From contig CP099652.1 in assembly GCA_024123955.1 (NCBI GenBank), positions 3,038,001 through 3,102,000 of the forward strand: DNA of 64,000 nucleotides. The letters are read 5' to 3'. The notes under the pieces were generated by a model, which was given only the letters and a program-made list of their open reading frames with translations, had not been told where the DNA came from and did no database searches. Below are positions 10,001 through 19,291 of the stretch, in pieces. Position numbers and translations under genes: made by a program. Position 1 is the first letter of the stretch, and each line of letters opens with the position of its first letter. The stretch comes from Oxalobacteraceae bacterium OTU3CINTB1 (GTDB lineage Bacteria; Pseudomonadota; Gammaproteobacteria; Burkholderiales; Burkholderiaceae_D).

Positions 10001-11998
10001 GGCGATCGCGCGCACCTGGTTGGTCAGGTTCGCCGCCAGCTGGTTGACGTTCTCGGTCAAGTCCTTCCACGTACCGGCCACGCCTGACACGTTGGCCTGG
10101 CCGCCCAGCTTACCCTCGGTGCCGACCTCGCGCGCCACCCGCGTCACTTCCGACGCGAACGACGACAGTTGGTCCACCATGACGTTGATGGTGTCTTTCA
10201 GCTCCAAAATCTCGCCCTTGACGTCCACCGTGATCTTTTTCGACAGGTCGCCGCGCGCCACGGCGGTGGTCACCGCCGCGATGTTACGCACCTGGCCCGT
10301 CAGGTTGGACGCCATGAAGTTGACGTTGTCGGTCAAGTCCTTCCAGGTGCCGCCGACGCCGGGCACATACGCCTGGCCGCCCAGCTTACCTTCCGTACCC
10401 ACCTCGCGCGCCACCCGCGTCACCTCCGACGCGAACGAGGACAATTGATCCACCATCACGTTGATGGTGTTTTTCAGTTCCAGGATCTCGCCCTTGACGT
10501 CCACCGTGATCTTTTTAGACAGGTCGCCGTTGGCCACGGCGGTGGTCACGTCGGCGATGTTACGCACCTGGCCCGTGAGGTTACCCGCCATCGAGTTCAC
10601 GCCGTCGGTCAAGTCCTTCCACGTGCCGGCGACACCGGGCACGTTGGCCTGGCCGCCCAGCTTTCCCTCGGTGCCGACCTCGCGCGCCACCCGCGTCACT
10701 TCCGACGCAAAGGAGTTCAACTGGTCGACCATCACGTTGATGGTGTTCTTCAGTTCCAGGATCTCGCCCTTGACGTCCACCGTGATCTTTTTCGACAAGT
10801 CGCCGTTGGCCACGGCGGTGGTCACGTCGGCGATGTTACGCACCTGACCCGTCAAGTTACCCGCCATCGAGTTAACCGAGTCGGTCAAGTCCTTCCAGGT
10901 GCCGGCCACGCCTTTCACCTGCGCTTGTCCGCCCAGCTTGCCCTCGGTGCCGACCTCCCGCGCCACGCGCGTGACCTCCGATGCGAACGAGGACAATTGG
11001 TCCACCATCACGTTGATGGTATTTTTCAGTTCGAGAATCTCGCCCTTGACGTCCACCGTGATCTTTTTCGACAAGTCGCCGTTGGCCACCGCCGTCGTCA
11101 CCGCCGCGATGTTACGCACCTGGCCCGTCAGGTTGGACGCCATGAAGTTGACGTTGTCGGTCAAGTCCTTCCAGGTGCCGCCGACGCCCGGCACATACGC
11201 CTGTCCGCCCAGCTTACCCTCGGTGCCTACCTCGCGCGCCACCCGCGTCACCTCCGACGCGAAGGAGCGCAGCTGGTCCACCATGACGTTGATGGTGTCC
11301 TTCAGCTGCAGGATCTCGCCGCGCACATCGACCGTGATCTTCTTGGACAAGTCGCCGTTGGCCACGGCGGTGGTCACTTCGGCGATGTTACGCACCTGCG
11401 AGGTCAGGTTGCCCGCCATCGAGTTGACCGAGTCGGTCAAGTCCTTCCAGGTGCCGGCCACGCCTTTCACCTGCGCCTGGCCGCCCAGCTTACCCTCGGT
11501 GCCGACCTCGCGCGCCACGCGGGTAACCTCCGAGGAGAACGACGACAGCTGTTCCACCATCGTGTTGGCGGTGGTCGCCGCCCGCAGGTACTGCCCCTTG
11601 AGCGGATGGCCGTCGACCTCCAGCGCCATCGTCTGCGACAGGTCGCCTTTCGCCACCGCGCCGATGACGCGCGCCATTTCCGTGGTCGGGCGAACCAGGT
11701 CGTCGATCAGCGCATTGACCGCGCTGATGATGGTGGCCCAGCCGCCGGCCATGTTGGGCACCTGCGCGCGCTGCGTCAAACGGCCTTCGCGGCCGACCAC
11801 GCGGCTCACGTCCGTGACCACGTGGACCATCTTTTCCTTGGTCTCGATAATGTCGTTCAGCGTGTCCGCTATTTTGCCGGACATGCCGGTCCAGTCGGAG
11901 GGCATGCGGGCGGAGAAGTCGCCTTTTTTCAGGGCCATCAGCGTCGCCAGCAGGATTTTCAGATCCAGCTGTTCGCCCAGGTCGGTCATGTTATTCAT
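7085..11998 (-). CDS. Soluble poly-HAMP hybrid histidine kinase with three receiver domains
   Basis: The 1637-residue protein has no signal peptide or transmembrane helix and begins directly in HAMP-like sequence. Residues about 10-711 are a chain of HAMP units. Residues 212-671 are five near-identical 92-residue repeats, each apparently holding two HAMP modules ([14 protein letters not shown]... and [15 protein letters not shown]...GTWKDLTD). A GAF domain (about 725-880), a coiled coil, HisKA with His949 ([12 protein letters not shown]), HATPase ([13 protein letters not shown]) and three receivers at about 1250-1365, 1372-1490 and 1517-1635 follow ([27 protein letters not shown]). The repeat chain strongly resembles fungal group III kinases (Nik1/Os-1). 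A GAGGATT RBS lies in the end of the upstream gene, and the 4-base gap plus TGATG overlap downstream indicate one operon. Confidence 0.95.
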   Translation of the reverse strand: MNNMTDLGEQLDLKILLATLMALKKGDFSARMPSDWTGMSGKIADTLNDIIETKEKMVHVVTDVSRVVGREGRLTQRAQVPNMAGGWATIISAVNALIDDLVRPTTEMARVIGAVAKGDLSQTMALEVDGHPLKGQYLRAATTANTMVEQLSSFSSEVTRVAREVGTEGKLGGQAQVKGVAGTWKDLTDSVNSMAGNLTSQVRNIAEVTTAVANGDLSKKITVDVRGEILQLKDTINVMVDQLRSFASEVTRVAREVGTEGKLGGQAYVPGVGGTWKDLTDNVNFMASNLTGQVRNIAAVTTAVANGDLSKKITVDVKGEILELKNTINVMVDQLSSFASEVTRVAREVGTEGKLGGQAQVKGVAGTWKDLTDSVNSMAGNLTGQVRNIADVTTAVANGDLSKKITVDVKGEILELKNTINVMVDQLNSFASEVTRVAREVGTEGKLGGQANVPGVAGTWKDLTDGVNSMAGNLTGQVRNIADVTTAVANGDLSKKITVDVKGEILELKNTINVMVDQLSSFASEVTRVAREVGTEGKLGGQAYVPGVGGTWKDLTDNVNFMASNLTGQVRNIAAVTTAVARGDLSKKITVDVKGEILELKDTINVMVDQLSSFASEVTRVAREVGTEGKLGGQANVSGVAGTWKDLTENVNQLAANLTNQVRAIAEVATAVTRGDLSRSIQVEARGEVSYLKDNINEMIRNLKDTTLKNAQQDWLKTNLARFTRLLQGQRDLQAVTKLILSELAPLVSAHHGVFYMMDSQESDARLRMIASYGYRSSRKLPTSFLPGEGLVGQCALEKVRIWLTDVPRDYIVVSSGLGAAPPTNIVVLPILFEQQVKAVIEIASLDRFTETHLSFLDQLMESIGVVLNTIEANSRTESLLTQSQSLAQELQQTNQELAEKARLLSEQNIEVERKNREVEQAKLALEEKATQLALSSKYKSEFLANMSHELRTPLNSLLILAQQLGDNPDGNLSGKQVEFAKTIHGSGSDLLTLINDILDLSKIESGTVTLDVSEYRFQNLRNYVDRTFRHMAEAKHLGFSVDLRENLPTAMMTDTTRLQQVLKNLLSNAFKFTTHGQVSLVISLVNSGFSNDHPNLIHADAVLSFAVSDTGVGIASDKLQLIFEAFQQADGSTARKYGGTGLGLSISRELARLLGGEIRVESVVGNGSTFTLFLPYNRAGFINYDMGRQPQVRLPMPAAPAPHIVYSAPHYSELSMPEHDSAAAAGELDADISEYSTSDDRGLVAPGDPSVLIIEDDERFAKIVLGFAREKNFKGVVTMQGDSALSLARDYLPSAILLDLDLPDIDGFTVLDRLKRDPSTRHIPVHVMSSLRERERALRLGAISYLNKPVSKAALQEEFARIQKFLLGGKRSLLVVDDEPAQRDSIVALIGDADLHIVAVDTGKAALEALREQRFDCMVLDLTLPDISGFDLLDIIGKDESLRDLPIVINTAKDLNRKEVAKLKRYAKTIVIKDARSPERLLDETALFLHRSQASLPEAQRRMLEEIHAADGGLAGRKVLIVDDDLRNIFALSSLLERQQMQVSFAENGRDGIEVLEKDPTIEIVLMDIMMPEMDGYDTMRAIRRIPKFKSLPIITLTAKAMKGDRDKCIAAGASDYITKPVDVAQLLSLMRVWLH
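9986..11365 (-). repeat. Five tandem 276-bp repeats encoding HAMP pairs
   Basis: Within the poly-HAMP kinase, five consecutive 92-codon units run VA[NR][11 protein letters not shown] to ...VTTA/VATA. Units differ mainly at a few alternating positions ([27 protein letters not shown]). The DNA is also highly similar between units, so copy number could change by unequal recombination and short-read assemblies may collapse it. The pattern of variants (units 1 and 4 carry YVPGVGG) suggests duplication of blocks. Confidence 0.93.
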
Positions 11999-12002
11999 CG
12001 GC

Positions 12003-13991
12003 TTAATCCTCGTTGTTCAGGAGGGAATTGGTGGTGGATAGGGTTGAGAGGGTTGAAACGGGGAAGGGCGCGCCCGGCGCGACGTGCCGCAGCACGTCGC
12101 CGGCCGCCTGCGGCGGCGCAAAGAGCTCGCCCTGGCAGCTGTCGCAGCGCAGCTTGCGCAGTACCTCAAGTTGCTGGCGCTGGTCCACGCCCAGCGCCAC
12201 GACGCGCATCGACAGGGCGCGCGCGAGGTGGATCACGGCGGCGACGATGTCGGTGCCGCCCTGGTCGTTGCCGATGGCGTGGATGAACACCGGGTCGATC
12301 TTCAGCACCTCGAGCTGCCAGCGCTTGCAGGCGGCCAGCGACGAGCGCGCGCTGCCGAAATCGTCCAGCGCGCCGCGCACGCCGGCCGCCTGCAGTTGCG
12401 CCAGCACCTGTTCGAGCGGGCCGGCGGCGCCCTGGAGCAGTTTTTCATTGAGTTCGATGCCGATGCTGCCAGGCGCCAGGCCGTGCATGCGCATCGCCGG
12501 CAGCAGCACCTGCAGCAGTTCGCCGTGCAGCTGCGGCGTGGCCAGGTTGATCCAGATGCACAGCGGCGCGGCGGGCTGGCCATCGTCGCCCGGCACCGCC
12601 CGCTGCCACAGCGCCGATTGCGAACACGCCTGGGCGATGACCCAGACATCGACCCGGTCCAGCAGCACGCGGTCCTGCACGTGCGGCAGGAACTGCGACG
12701 CCTCCAGCTCGCCCCGTTCGGGATGGTGCCAGTACAGACGCGCCTCGGCGGCGACGGTGCGGCCGCTGCGGATTTCGATTTGCGGCTGATAGCGCAGTTC
12801 CAGCTCGCCGCCGCTCATCGCCTGGCGCAGCTCCAGCGTCCATTGCGTGCGTTCGCGCTCGCGTACGTTCAGGCCTTCGTGGAAGAACTGCACCGGCGCC
12901 GCCGGATTCTGCTTGGCGTGATACATCGCGGTATCGGCGTGCTTCATCAGCAGCTGGGCGTTGGCGCCGTCCTGCGGGTACAGCGCGATGCCGATGCTGG
13001 ACGCCGTTTTCAGGCGTTGGCCGCCGATCTCGAAGGGCAGGGCGCAGGCCATTTCGATCTTGCGCGCCACGCGGGCGGCGTTGGCCGAGGCGGCGCGCCC
13101 TTCGATCAGCACGACGAATTCGTCGCCGCCCAGGCGCGCGACGATGTCGGCCACGCGCACCGCCGCCGACAAGCGCGCCGACACCTGGCGCAGCAGCTCG
13201 TCGCCGGCTTCATGGCCGTAGTTGTCGTTGATTTGCTTGAATTTGTCGAGGTCCAGGAACAGCAACGCGAAGCCGATGCCGTTGCGGTCGGAGACGGCAA
13301 CGGCGTGTTCCAGGTGCTGGATCAGCGCGCGGCGGTTGACCAGGTTGGTCAGCACGTCGCGCGTGGACAGGTCGTGCGCGCGCTGCTCGGCCACCTTGCG
13401 CTCTTTGATCTCCAGTTCCAGCTCGCCGTTGATGCGCTGCAGATCCTGCATGCGCTGCACGCGCAAATCCTGGTTGAGGCGCACCAGCTCCTCGGTCTTG
13501 CTTTGCAACTCCATGTTTTTCACCGCCATATCGACGAACACCGCCACCTTGGCCTGCAGGATCTGCGGGATCACCGGCGTAAACAGGTAGTCGGCGGCGC
13601 CGGCCTGGTAGGCGCGCAGCCGGTTCATTTCGTCGGCGTAGTGGGCGGTGATGAAGATGATCGGCACGCCGGCCGAGCGGGGATGCGAGTGGATCGCCTC
13701 GGCCGTCTCGAAACCGTCCATGCCCGGCATGCTGACGTCGAGCAAAATCACGGCGAATTCGTGCAGCAGCACGTGGCGCAGCGCTTCCTTGCCCGACGCT
13801 GCGGTGATCAGCTCGTATATCTGCTGTTCGACCGCATTTGTGAGCAAGCTTTCCAGCGCGTACAAGCTTGCCGGATCGTCATTGACGAGAAGAACTTTCG
13901 GGATCTGCACGGCGGGCTGTGTGGTTGTCGGGTTACGGTCCGGGGATGGAGTCTGGAAGGTAAAAGATACTCCTGTGTATCTGGGAGTCAA
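12003..13991 (-). CDS. REC-GGDEF-EAL response regulator, EAL partly degenerate
   Basis: The protein has up to 662 residues. A receiver domain ([11 protein letters not shown], phospho-Asp in [12 protein letters not shown]) is followed by a coiled coil (about 165-210). A GGDEF domain has an intact [10 protein letters not shown] active site, and the EAL domain carries several substitutions: EAR instead of [10 protein letters not shown] instead of DDFGTG, and ALGVD instead of AEGVE. Diguanylate cyclase activity controlled by phosphorylation is plausible; phosphodiesterase activity is doubtful. The start is uncertain: no ATG precedes the receiver, so the TTG at 13991 or the GTG at 13910 must be used. 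The C-terminus ends in a low-complexity [13 protein letters not shown] tail. It is first in an operon with the poly-HAMP kinase (4-base gap), whose receivers may exchange phosphate with it. Confidence 0.9.
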   Translation of the reverse strand: MTPRYTGVSFTFQTPSPDRNPTTTQPAVQIPKVLLVNDDPASLYALESLLTNAVEQQIYELITAASGKEALRHVLLHEFAVILLDVSMPGMDGFETAEAIHSHPRSAGVPIIFITAHYADEMNRLRAYQAGAADYLFTPVIPQILQAKVAVFVDMAVKNMELQSKTEELVRLNQDLRVQRMQDLQRINGELELEIKERKVAEQRAHDLSTRDVLTNLVNRRALIQHLEHAVAVSDRNGIGFALLFLDLDKFKQINDNYGHEAGDELLRQVSARLSAAVRVADIVARLGGDEFVVLIEGRAASANAARVARKIEMACALPFEIGGQRLKTASSIGIALYPQDGANAQLLMKHADTAMYHAKQNPAAPVQFFHEGLNVRERERTQWTLELRQAMSGGELELRYQPQIEIRSGRTVAAEARLYWHHPERGELEASQFLPHVQDRVLLDRVDVWVIAQACSQSALWQRAVPGDDGQPAAPLCIWINLATPQLHGELLQVLLPAMRMHGLAPGSIGIELNEKLLQGAAGPLEQVLAQLQAAGVRGALDDFGSARSSLAACKRWQLEVLKIDPVFIHAIGNDQGGTDIVAAVIHLARALSMRVVALGVDQRQQLEVLRKLRCDSCQGELFAPPQAAGDVLRHVAPGAPFPVSTLSTLSTTNSLLNNED

Positions 13992-14158
13992 GCAATATTG
14001 TGCAATGCCGCAACATGGCGGTTTCGGTTATTGTATCTATCTGACAAGGTAGTTGGCAACGTTTTCACCCGGCTCGTAGAGTACAGGAAAGATATGCTCC
14101 CGCGCGCACGGTTAGCCTGAATGTTTTGTCGGTGTTTGTACGGTACAACAGGTGCGCG

Positions 14159-15811
14159 TTAGCGCCGGCGCTGGTTGATCCAGACCGGTGCGCTCCACAG
14201 CATTTTCCCATCGTTCTGCGTCACGCGCGCATAGTAAAAATGCGCGCCGGCCTTGGGGGTGAACACGGCCCTTGCCTTACGGCTGAGAACCTTCACCTCG
14301 CCGTTTCTTCGTGGCACGCCGGCAAACAGCTTGATAGCGGCCGGGCGCTGGCCTCGCTTGCCGGTGTAGCGTACCTGCAAGGTCAGCTTGCCGATGTTGT
14401 CGAAACGCTCACCCATCATGCGCCCGTTGGCCGTTAAAATCAGTTCGGCATGCTTGTCCATCGTCGCGTAGACGCGGCGGGCCTGGAGGGCGGCCAGGAA
14501 GGTGCCGGCGGTGAGCGGGTGGCCACGCTCGATCAGCACGCCCGTGCGATTCGGCGACGACGCGCCCCAGTTGGCGCAATGGTTGTCCTGGTTGCTGCTG
14601 AAGGCGATGTGATAGCCGGCTTCGAGCAGCTTGTTGCAACCGGCTTCGTAGGTGCTGTGCTGCGGCTCGGATTCGTCGTCGCGGCGGGAGAAGGCGTTGC
14701 TGTTCATCACCTCGCACAACACCATGGCGGCATCGCCGTCCGGGGTCCAGGCCAGCGGTTTGCCGCCGATGGCGAACTGGTCGGCCCTGGGGTGGTTGAA
14801 CTGGCCGAGCCAGCCGCGCTGGCGCATCTGCGCGTACAGGCTGGCGTAATCGCTCCGGGGTGTGGCGGTGTCGGCCAGCAACGCGCCGGCGGCGTTGCGC
14901 TCCCATCCGAGCAGCTCGGCGCTGTTGAGGATGTTCAAATGGCCGCCGTTGTTGATCACACCCCATTCCTGTCCATAAACGGCGAGGAATCCGGGATGGG
15001 CCAGGTTCCAGGTGCTGGCCGCGCGCAGGCCGCTCTGGTAGAGCGCCTTGACGGCCGTCGGGTCGGCGCCGGCGTTGGTGCCGTCGGACCCGTCGAACAT
15101 GTGGTTGTGCTCGGACGTCATCAGGAAATCGAGGCCGTGCCGCTGCGCGTAACCGAAGGCCTCGGTGGGCCCGAGCGCCGCGCTCTGCGGCGCTTGCGAG
15201 CCGGTGCAGTGGTCGAGCGCGCCGCCGCCGTCGCTGTGGTTGGTCTGGCTGTGCAGGTTGCCGAGGTAGGTCGTGTAGCGCGTCGCGCGGGGGCCGGCCG
15301 GCGCCGGAGCGGTGGAAAATGCCGGTAGACGGGCGATCGATGGCGTCGGGGCGGGCAGACCCACGGCCACGTCCCAAGTTTGTTCTACATCAATATCGTT
15401 ATCGAGTGTGTTGCCGATACTCATTTCAATGCCGGCGCGCAAGCGCAGGTGGTAGATGCCCGACCGCATGCGGGCAGCCCGCCCGACGCGCGCGGCCGTG
15501 CTCCAGCGGATCGCCACCTGCACCGGGGCGGCGGCGAGCGTTTGCCGTCCGTTCCAATGCTTGAGTACGTGTCCATCGTCACGCAATAATTCCAGGCGCC
15601 AACGCACTTGTTGCGTTCGCTCACTATCCGGGTAGTGGAAATGCAGTGTAATGGTCCGGATACCTTTGTTGTCCGCATGAAAGGGTGTTTGTAGCACGGC
15701 CTCGAATTCGCGATGGTCCGACGTCGAGGCCTTGCTGTCTCCTGGCATGGCCCCGCAGGCGCAGCAGAAGACCGCCAGGACAGTGACGGATACAACAGAT
15801 GTGGCGGGCAT
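14159..15811 (-). CDS. Secreted CehA/McbA-type PHP-domain metallohydrolase
   Basis: 550 residues. An N-terminal hydrophobic segment ends in a Cys-rich VFCCACG stretch, so it may be a lipoprotein. A beta-rich region (residues about 30-160) precedes a PHP domain starting near YLGNLHSQTNHSDGGG (metal-binding His pair) with LDFLMTSEHNHMF, GQEWGV, GQFNHPRADQF and SSNQDNH as further metal ligands. A C-terminal beta domain follows. PHP proteins of the CehA/McbA group are metal-dependent hydrolases of phosphoesters or carbamate-like bonds; the substrate here is unknown. The start ATG at 15811 has a good AGAGGAG RBS. No neighbour suggests a pathway. Confidence 0.8.
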   Translation of the reverse strand: MPATSVVSVTVLAVFCCACGAMPGDSKASTSDHREFEAVLQTPFHADNKGIRTITLHFHYPDSERTQQVRWRLELLRDDGHVLKHWNGRQTLAAAPVQVAIRWSTAARVGRAARMRSGIYHLRLRAGIEMSIGNTLDNDIDVEQTWDVAVGLPAPTPSIARLPAFSTAPAPAGPRATRYTTYLGNLHSQTNHSDGGGALDHCTGSQAPQSAALGPTEAFGYAQRHGLDFLMTSEHNHMFDGSDGTNAGADPTAVKALYQSGLRAASTWNLAHPGFLAVYGQEWGVINNGGHLNILNSAELLGWERNAAGALLADTATPRSDYASLYAQMRQRGWLGQFNHPRADQFAIGGKPLAWTPDGDAAMVLCEVMNSNAFSRRDDESEPQHSTYEAGCNKLLEAGYHIAFSSNQDNHCANWGASSPNRTGVLIERGHPLTAGTFLAALQARRVYATMDKHAELILTANGRMMGERFDNIGKLTLQVRYTGKRGQRPAAIKLFAGVPRRNGEVKVLSRKARAVFTPKAGAHFYYARVTQNDGKMLWSAPVWINQRRR

Positions 15812-16004
15812 GGCGTGCTCCTCTGATGTGTATTCTTACAGACTCATCAATTAGAGCGCCCGTTATGGCGTAAGGTTCCGTTAAAATTCTCACCAAATCT
15901 ATCAAATTCTTTCGCTGGTTACTCGACGGCATTAATAGTATGCTGCTGTGATGCAAAAGTTTTTATGATTTGTTGTCTATCCCGAAAGAATTGAGTGATG
16001 GCGC

Positions 16005-19000
16005 ATGCTTAAATCGGCTAACAGCAGAAAGACCGCCGTCCGGTCGCGCGCGCTGTTCTGGGCGGCGGGCTGGACCCTGGCGATGGCGATGGGCGCGACC
16101 TTGTATGGCGTCGCCACGCGGATTGTCGAGGCCGACGCCGGCCAGCGTTTCGAGAACCTGGCCCGCAGCACGCAGTACGCGATCTCGGCGCGCATCAAGG
16201 CGTATTCCGACCTGACGCGGGGCCTGGTCGCGCTGTTCCAGACCAGCGACAACCTGAGCCGCCAGCAGTTCCACCAATACGTGTCGGGACTCGATTTGCC
16301 GCGCCAGTTTCCGGCCATCGCGATGCTCAGCTGGGCGCCGGTGGTCACCGACGCCGAGCGCGACGCCTTTGTCGCGGCGGTGCGCGCCGACCGCAGCCTG
16401 TCGCCGCAGGGCTATCCCCGCTTCGACATCCGGCCGGCCGGGCGCCGCCCGTCCTACGCGCCGCTGACCTACGTCGAACCGAACAACTTGCTTGACGAGA
16501 AAATGGGCCTCGATCTGGCGACCAATGCGGTGGTTGAACGATTGAACGCGGCGGCGCGCGACAGCGGCCAGGTCAGCGCCTCGGGCCAGCCCTTCGTGAT
16601 CGAACAGCCGCAGCGGCAGATCGCGCTGGGCATGCGCTTGCCGGTGTACCGGCGCAATATGCCGCTGGCCGACGTCACCGAGCGCCGCGCAGCCTACCTG
16701 GGATCGGTGGGGCTGGGCTTCAGCGTGGCCAAGCTGGTGCAGGGCGCCATCGACGAGATGACGGTGCGCCAGGTGCATTTGACCTTGTACGCCGACGGCA
16801 GCACCGACGTCGAGCAGCGCCGCCTGGTGATCGAAAAACAGGACCGCCTGCTGTTCACCGATACCGGCGCGACCACGGTGACGCCGTTGTCGGCGGCCGA
16901 ACGCGGCGACTATCTGGAGTCGGTGCTGCCGATCGATTTCAATGGCAGCTTGTGGAAGGCCCACTTCCAGGTGAAGAAATCGCAGCTGCTGACCGGCTTC
17001 GATGTCTACTTCCCCTGGCTGGCGGGGTTGACCGGGTTCGCCGGCACCTTGCTGCTATATAGCTATCTGGCGGTGCTGTATTCGTCGCGCCGGCGCGCCG
17101 TCAAGCACCGGGTGCTGCTCGACACGGTGCTTAACAACGTCGACGCCCACGTCTACATGAAGGACCAGAACCGCCGCTTCATCTATGTCAACGCCCGCAT
17201 GGCGCACAGCCTGGGCATGCCGGTGCAGGACATCGTCGGCAAACTCGATAGCGAGTTGATGCCGGCCGCCGCCGCCGACGCCGCGTGGGCGCTGGAGCAG
17301 CCCGTGTTCCAGGAAAACGTCAAGCGCTCCGGCGAGACCCAGTTCGTCGGCGCCGACGGCGAGGTGCAGTACCACTGGACCGTCAGGGCGCCGGTGGAGA
17401 TCGGCCGCTCGGTGACGGCGGTGATCGGCATGTCGACCGACGTCACCGAGCTCCATCAACTCAAGGAAAAGGCCGATACCGCCAACCAGGCCAAGAGCGA
17501 TTTCCTGTCCAATATGAGCCACGAGATCCGCACGCCGATGAACAGTATCATCGGCATGGCCCACCTGGCGCTGAAATCGGTCACGCATCCGAAGCAGCGC
17601 GACTATCTGCTGAAGATTTATCACTCCGGCCAGCACCTGCTGGGCATCATCAACGATATCCTGGACTTCTCCAAGATCGAAGCGGGCAAGATGGATCTGG
17701 AGATGCTCGACTTCACGCTCGACGCGCTGCTGGCCAACATCACCAGTCAGCTCGGCGAGAGCGCGCGCGCCAAGGGATTGGAGCTGGTGTACGAGGTCAA
17801 TCCCGGCTTGTCGCGCCAGTTGCGCGGCGATCCGCTGCGGCTCGAGCAGGTGCTGCTCAACTTCACCAGCAACGCGATCAAATTCTCGGAGAACGGCAAG
17901 GTCTTCGTGCGCGCGCGCCAGCTGGAAGATAACGACTGCCATATCCTGGTGCGCTTCGAGGTCGCCGACCGCGGCATCGGCATGACGCCGGACCAGATGT
18001 CGCAGCTGTTCCAGTCGTTCCACCAGGCCGACACCTCCACCACGCGGCGCTACGGCGGCACCGGCCTGGGACTGGTCATCAGCAAGCAGCTGGCCGAGTT
18101 GATGGGCGGCGGCGTCGGTGTCGACAGCCATCCGGGCGAGGGCAGCACCTTTTGGTTCACGGCGCGCCTGGCCAAGGGCACGCAATTGCTGCAGCCCAGC
18201 GTGGAGGCGGTGCAGCCGGAAGTGCTCGACAGCATACGCGGCGCATCCATCCTGCTGGTCGAGGACAATATCTTCAGCCAGCAGGTCGGGCAGGAGCTGC
18301 TGGAGGACGCCGGCGCCACCGTTTGCGTGGCCAATAACGGCAAGGAGGCGATCGACCTGCTGCTCAAGGAGCGCTTCGATTGCGTGCTGATGGACGTGCA
18401 GATGCCGGTGATGGACGGCTACGAGACCACGCGCCTGATCCGCGCGCATCCCAAGCTGTCGGCCACCTTGATCATCGCGATGACCGCCAACGCCGGGCGC
18501 GGCGACCAGGAGCGCTGCCTGGAGGCGGGCATGGACGAATTCGTGACCAAGCCGATCGCGCCCAAGGTGCTGTTTAATATGCTGTCGAAGTGGATGAGTC
18601 AACGCGCCAGGGGCGCCGCCGGCGTGGCGCGGCCGGTGTCGCCGCCGCCGCCGTCGTACTTCACGATGGCCGATGGCACGGCGTCGGCCGCAATGGCCGC
18701 GTCCAGCGCGATCGGAGCGCTGGCGCCTCCACAGCCGCCGGTGCGGACGATGACGGAAGCGGACGTGGAAATACGCGCGCATGGCATCGTGCAAACGAGG
18801 TTGCAAACGATGCCACAGCTTGCGCTGCCGGAACCTGAACGCGAATCGGAACCCGTGCCGCATCCAATGCCGGTCGACGGCGAGTTGTTCGACCTGGCCG
18901 CGCTGGCGCAGACCTTCGGCGGCAAGCCTGACAAGATGCGTAAATACGCGCTGCTGTTTGTCGAATCGGCGCGCGACGGCATGCGCGAAGTCGACGCCGC

Positions 19001-19229
19001 ACTGGCACAGAACGACCTGGTGGCGCTGTCGGAATTGGGCCACCGCATCAAATCGTCTGCCCGCGCGGTGGGTGCGATGCAATTCGGGGATCTTTGCCTG
19101 GCGCTGGAACGGGTGCGCGCCGATCCCGATACGGCCAACGCGCGCCGCCTGGTGGCGCAGATGCACGCCATGCTGGTGGTGCTGGACCGGCACATCGCAC
19201 AGGAGTTGCTGGCCTACGCGCCGGGCTAG
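16005..19229 (+). CDS. CHASE-PAS hybrid histidine kinase with receiver and HPt domains
   Basis: 1074 residues at the inner membrane: TM1 about 16-36, a periplasmic CHASE domain (about 55-290, with [12 protein letters not shown] and [19 protein letters not shown] typical), TM2 about 335-360 and a PAS domain (about 375-485). HisKA follows with His506 ([16 protein letters not shown]), then HATPase ([26 protein letters not shown]). The receiver has Asp797 ([14 protein letters not shown]) and, after an Ala/Pro-rich linker, the C-terminal HPt domain has His1013 ([13 protein letters not shown]). The protein holds a full His-Asp-His relay and should pass phosphate to an unlinked receiver. CHASE domains sense small extracellular molecules; the ligand is unknown. 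Divergent from the PHP-domain gene. Confidence 0.93.
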   Translation: MLKSANSRKTAVRSRALFWAAGWTLAMAMGATLYGVATRIVEADAGQRFENLARSTQYAISARIKAYSDLTRGLVALFQTSDNLSRQQFHQYVSGLDLPRQFPAIAMLSWAPVVTDAERDAFVAAVRADRSLSPQGYPRFDIRPAGRRPSYAPLTYVEPNNLLDEKMGLDLATNAVVERLNAAARDSGQVSASGQPFVIEQPQRQIALGMRLPVYRRNMPLADVTERRAAYLGSVGLGFSVAKLVQGAIDEMTVRQVHLTLYADGSTDVEQRRLVIEKQDRLLFTDTGATTVTPLSAAERGDYLESVLPIDFNGSLWKAHFQVKKSQLLTGFDVYFPWLAGLTGFAGTLLLYSYLAVLYSSRRRAVKHRVLLDTVLNNVDAHVYMKDQNRRFIYVNARMAHSLGMPVQDIVGKLDSELMPAAAADAAWALEQPVFQENVKRSGETQFVGADGEVQYHWTVRAPVEIGRSVTAVIGMSTDVTELHQLKEKADTANQAKSDFLSNMSHEIRTPMNSIIGMAHLALKSVTHPKQRDYLLKIYHSGQHLLGIINDILDFSKIEAGKMDLEMLDFTLDALLANITSQLGESARAKGLELVYEVNPGLSRQLRGDPLRLEQVLLNFTSNAIKFSENGKVFVRARQLEDNDCHILVRFEVADRGIGMTPDQMSQLFQSFHQADTSTTRRYGGTGLGLVISKQLAELMGGGVGVDSHPGEGSTFWFTARLAKGTQLLQPSVEAVQPEVLDSIRGASILLVEDNIFSQQVGQELLEDAGATVCVANNGKEAIDLLLKERFDCVLMDVQMPVMDGYETTRLIRAHPKLSATLIIAMTANAGRGDQERCLEAGMDEFVTKPIAPKVLFNMLSKWMSQRARGAAGVARPVSPPPPSYFTMADGTASAAMAASSAIGALAPPQPPVRTMTEADVEIRAHGIVQTRLQTMPQLALPEPERESEPVPHPMPVDGELFDLAALAQTFGGKPDKMRKYALLFVESARDGMREVDAALAQNDLVALSELGHRIKSSARAVGAMQFGDLCLALERVRADPDTANARRLVAQMHAMLVVLDRHIAQELLAYAPG

Positions 19230-19291
19230 ATGAGCGATAATAGGGTTTTCACGGCGGCGTTTCGACCCGTTTGGTCCCTATAAAGAGTCTT

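Noticed and set aside
9986..11365. Regular repeats that could suggest a CRISPR-like array
   Set aside because: The units are 276 bp, lie in frame and encode HAMP domains; there are no short repeats with unique spacers.
10169..12286. A 705-codon open frame antisense to the poly-HAMP kinase
   Set aside because: Its repeats mirror those of the kinase gene and it has no start region or family resemblance; it is an antisense shadow.
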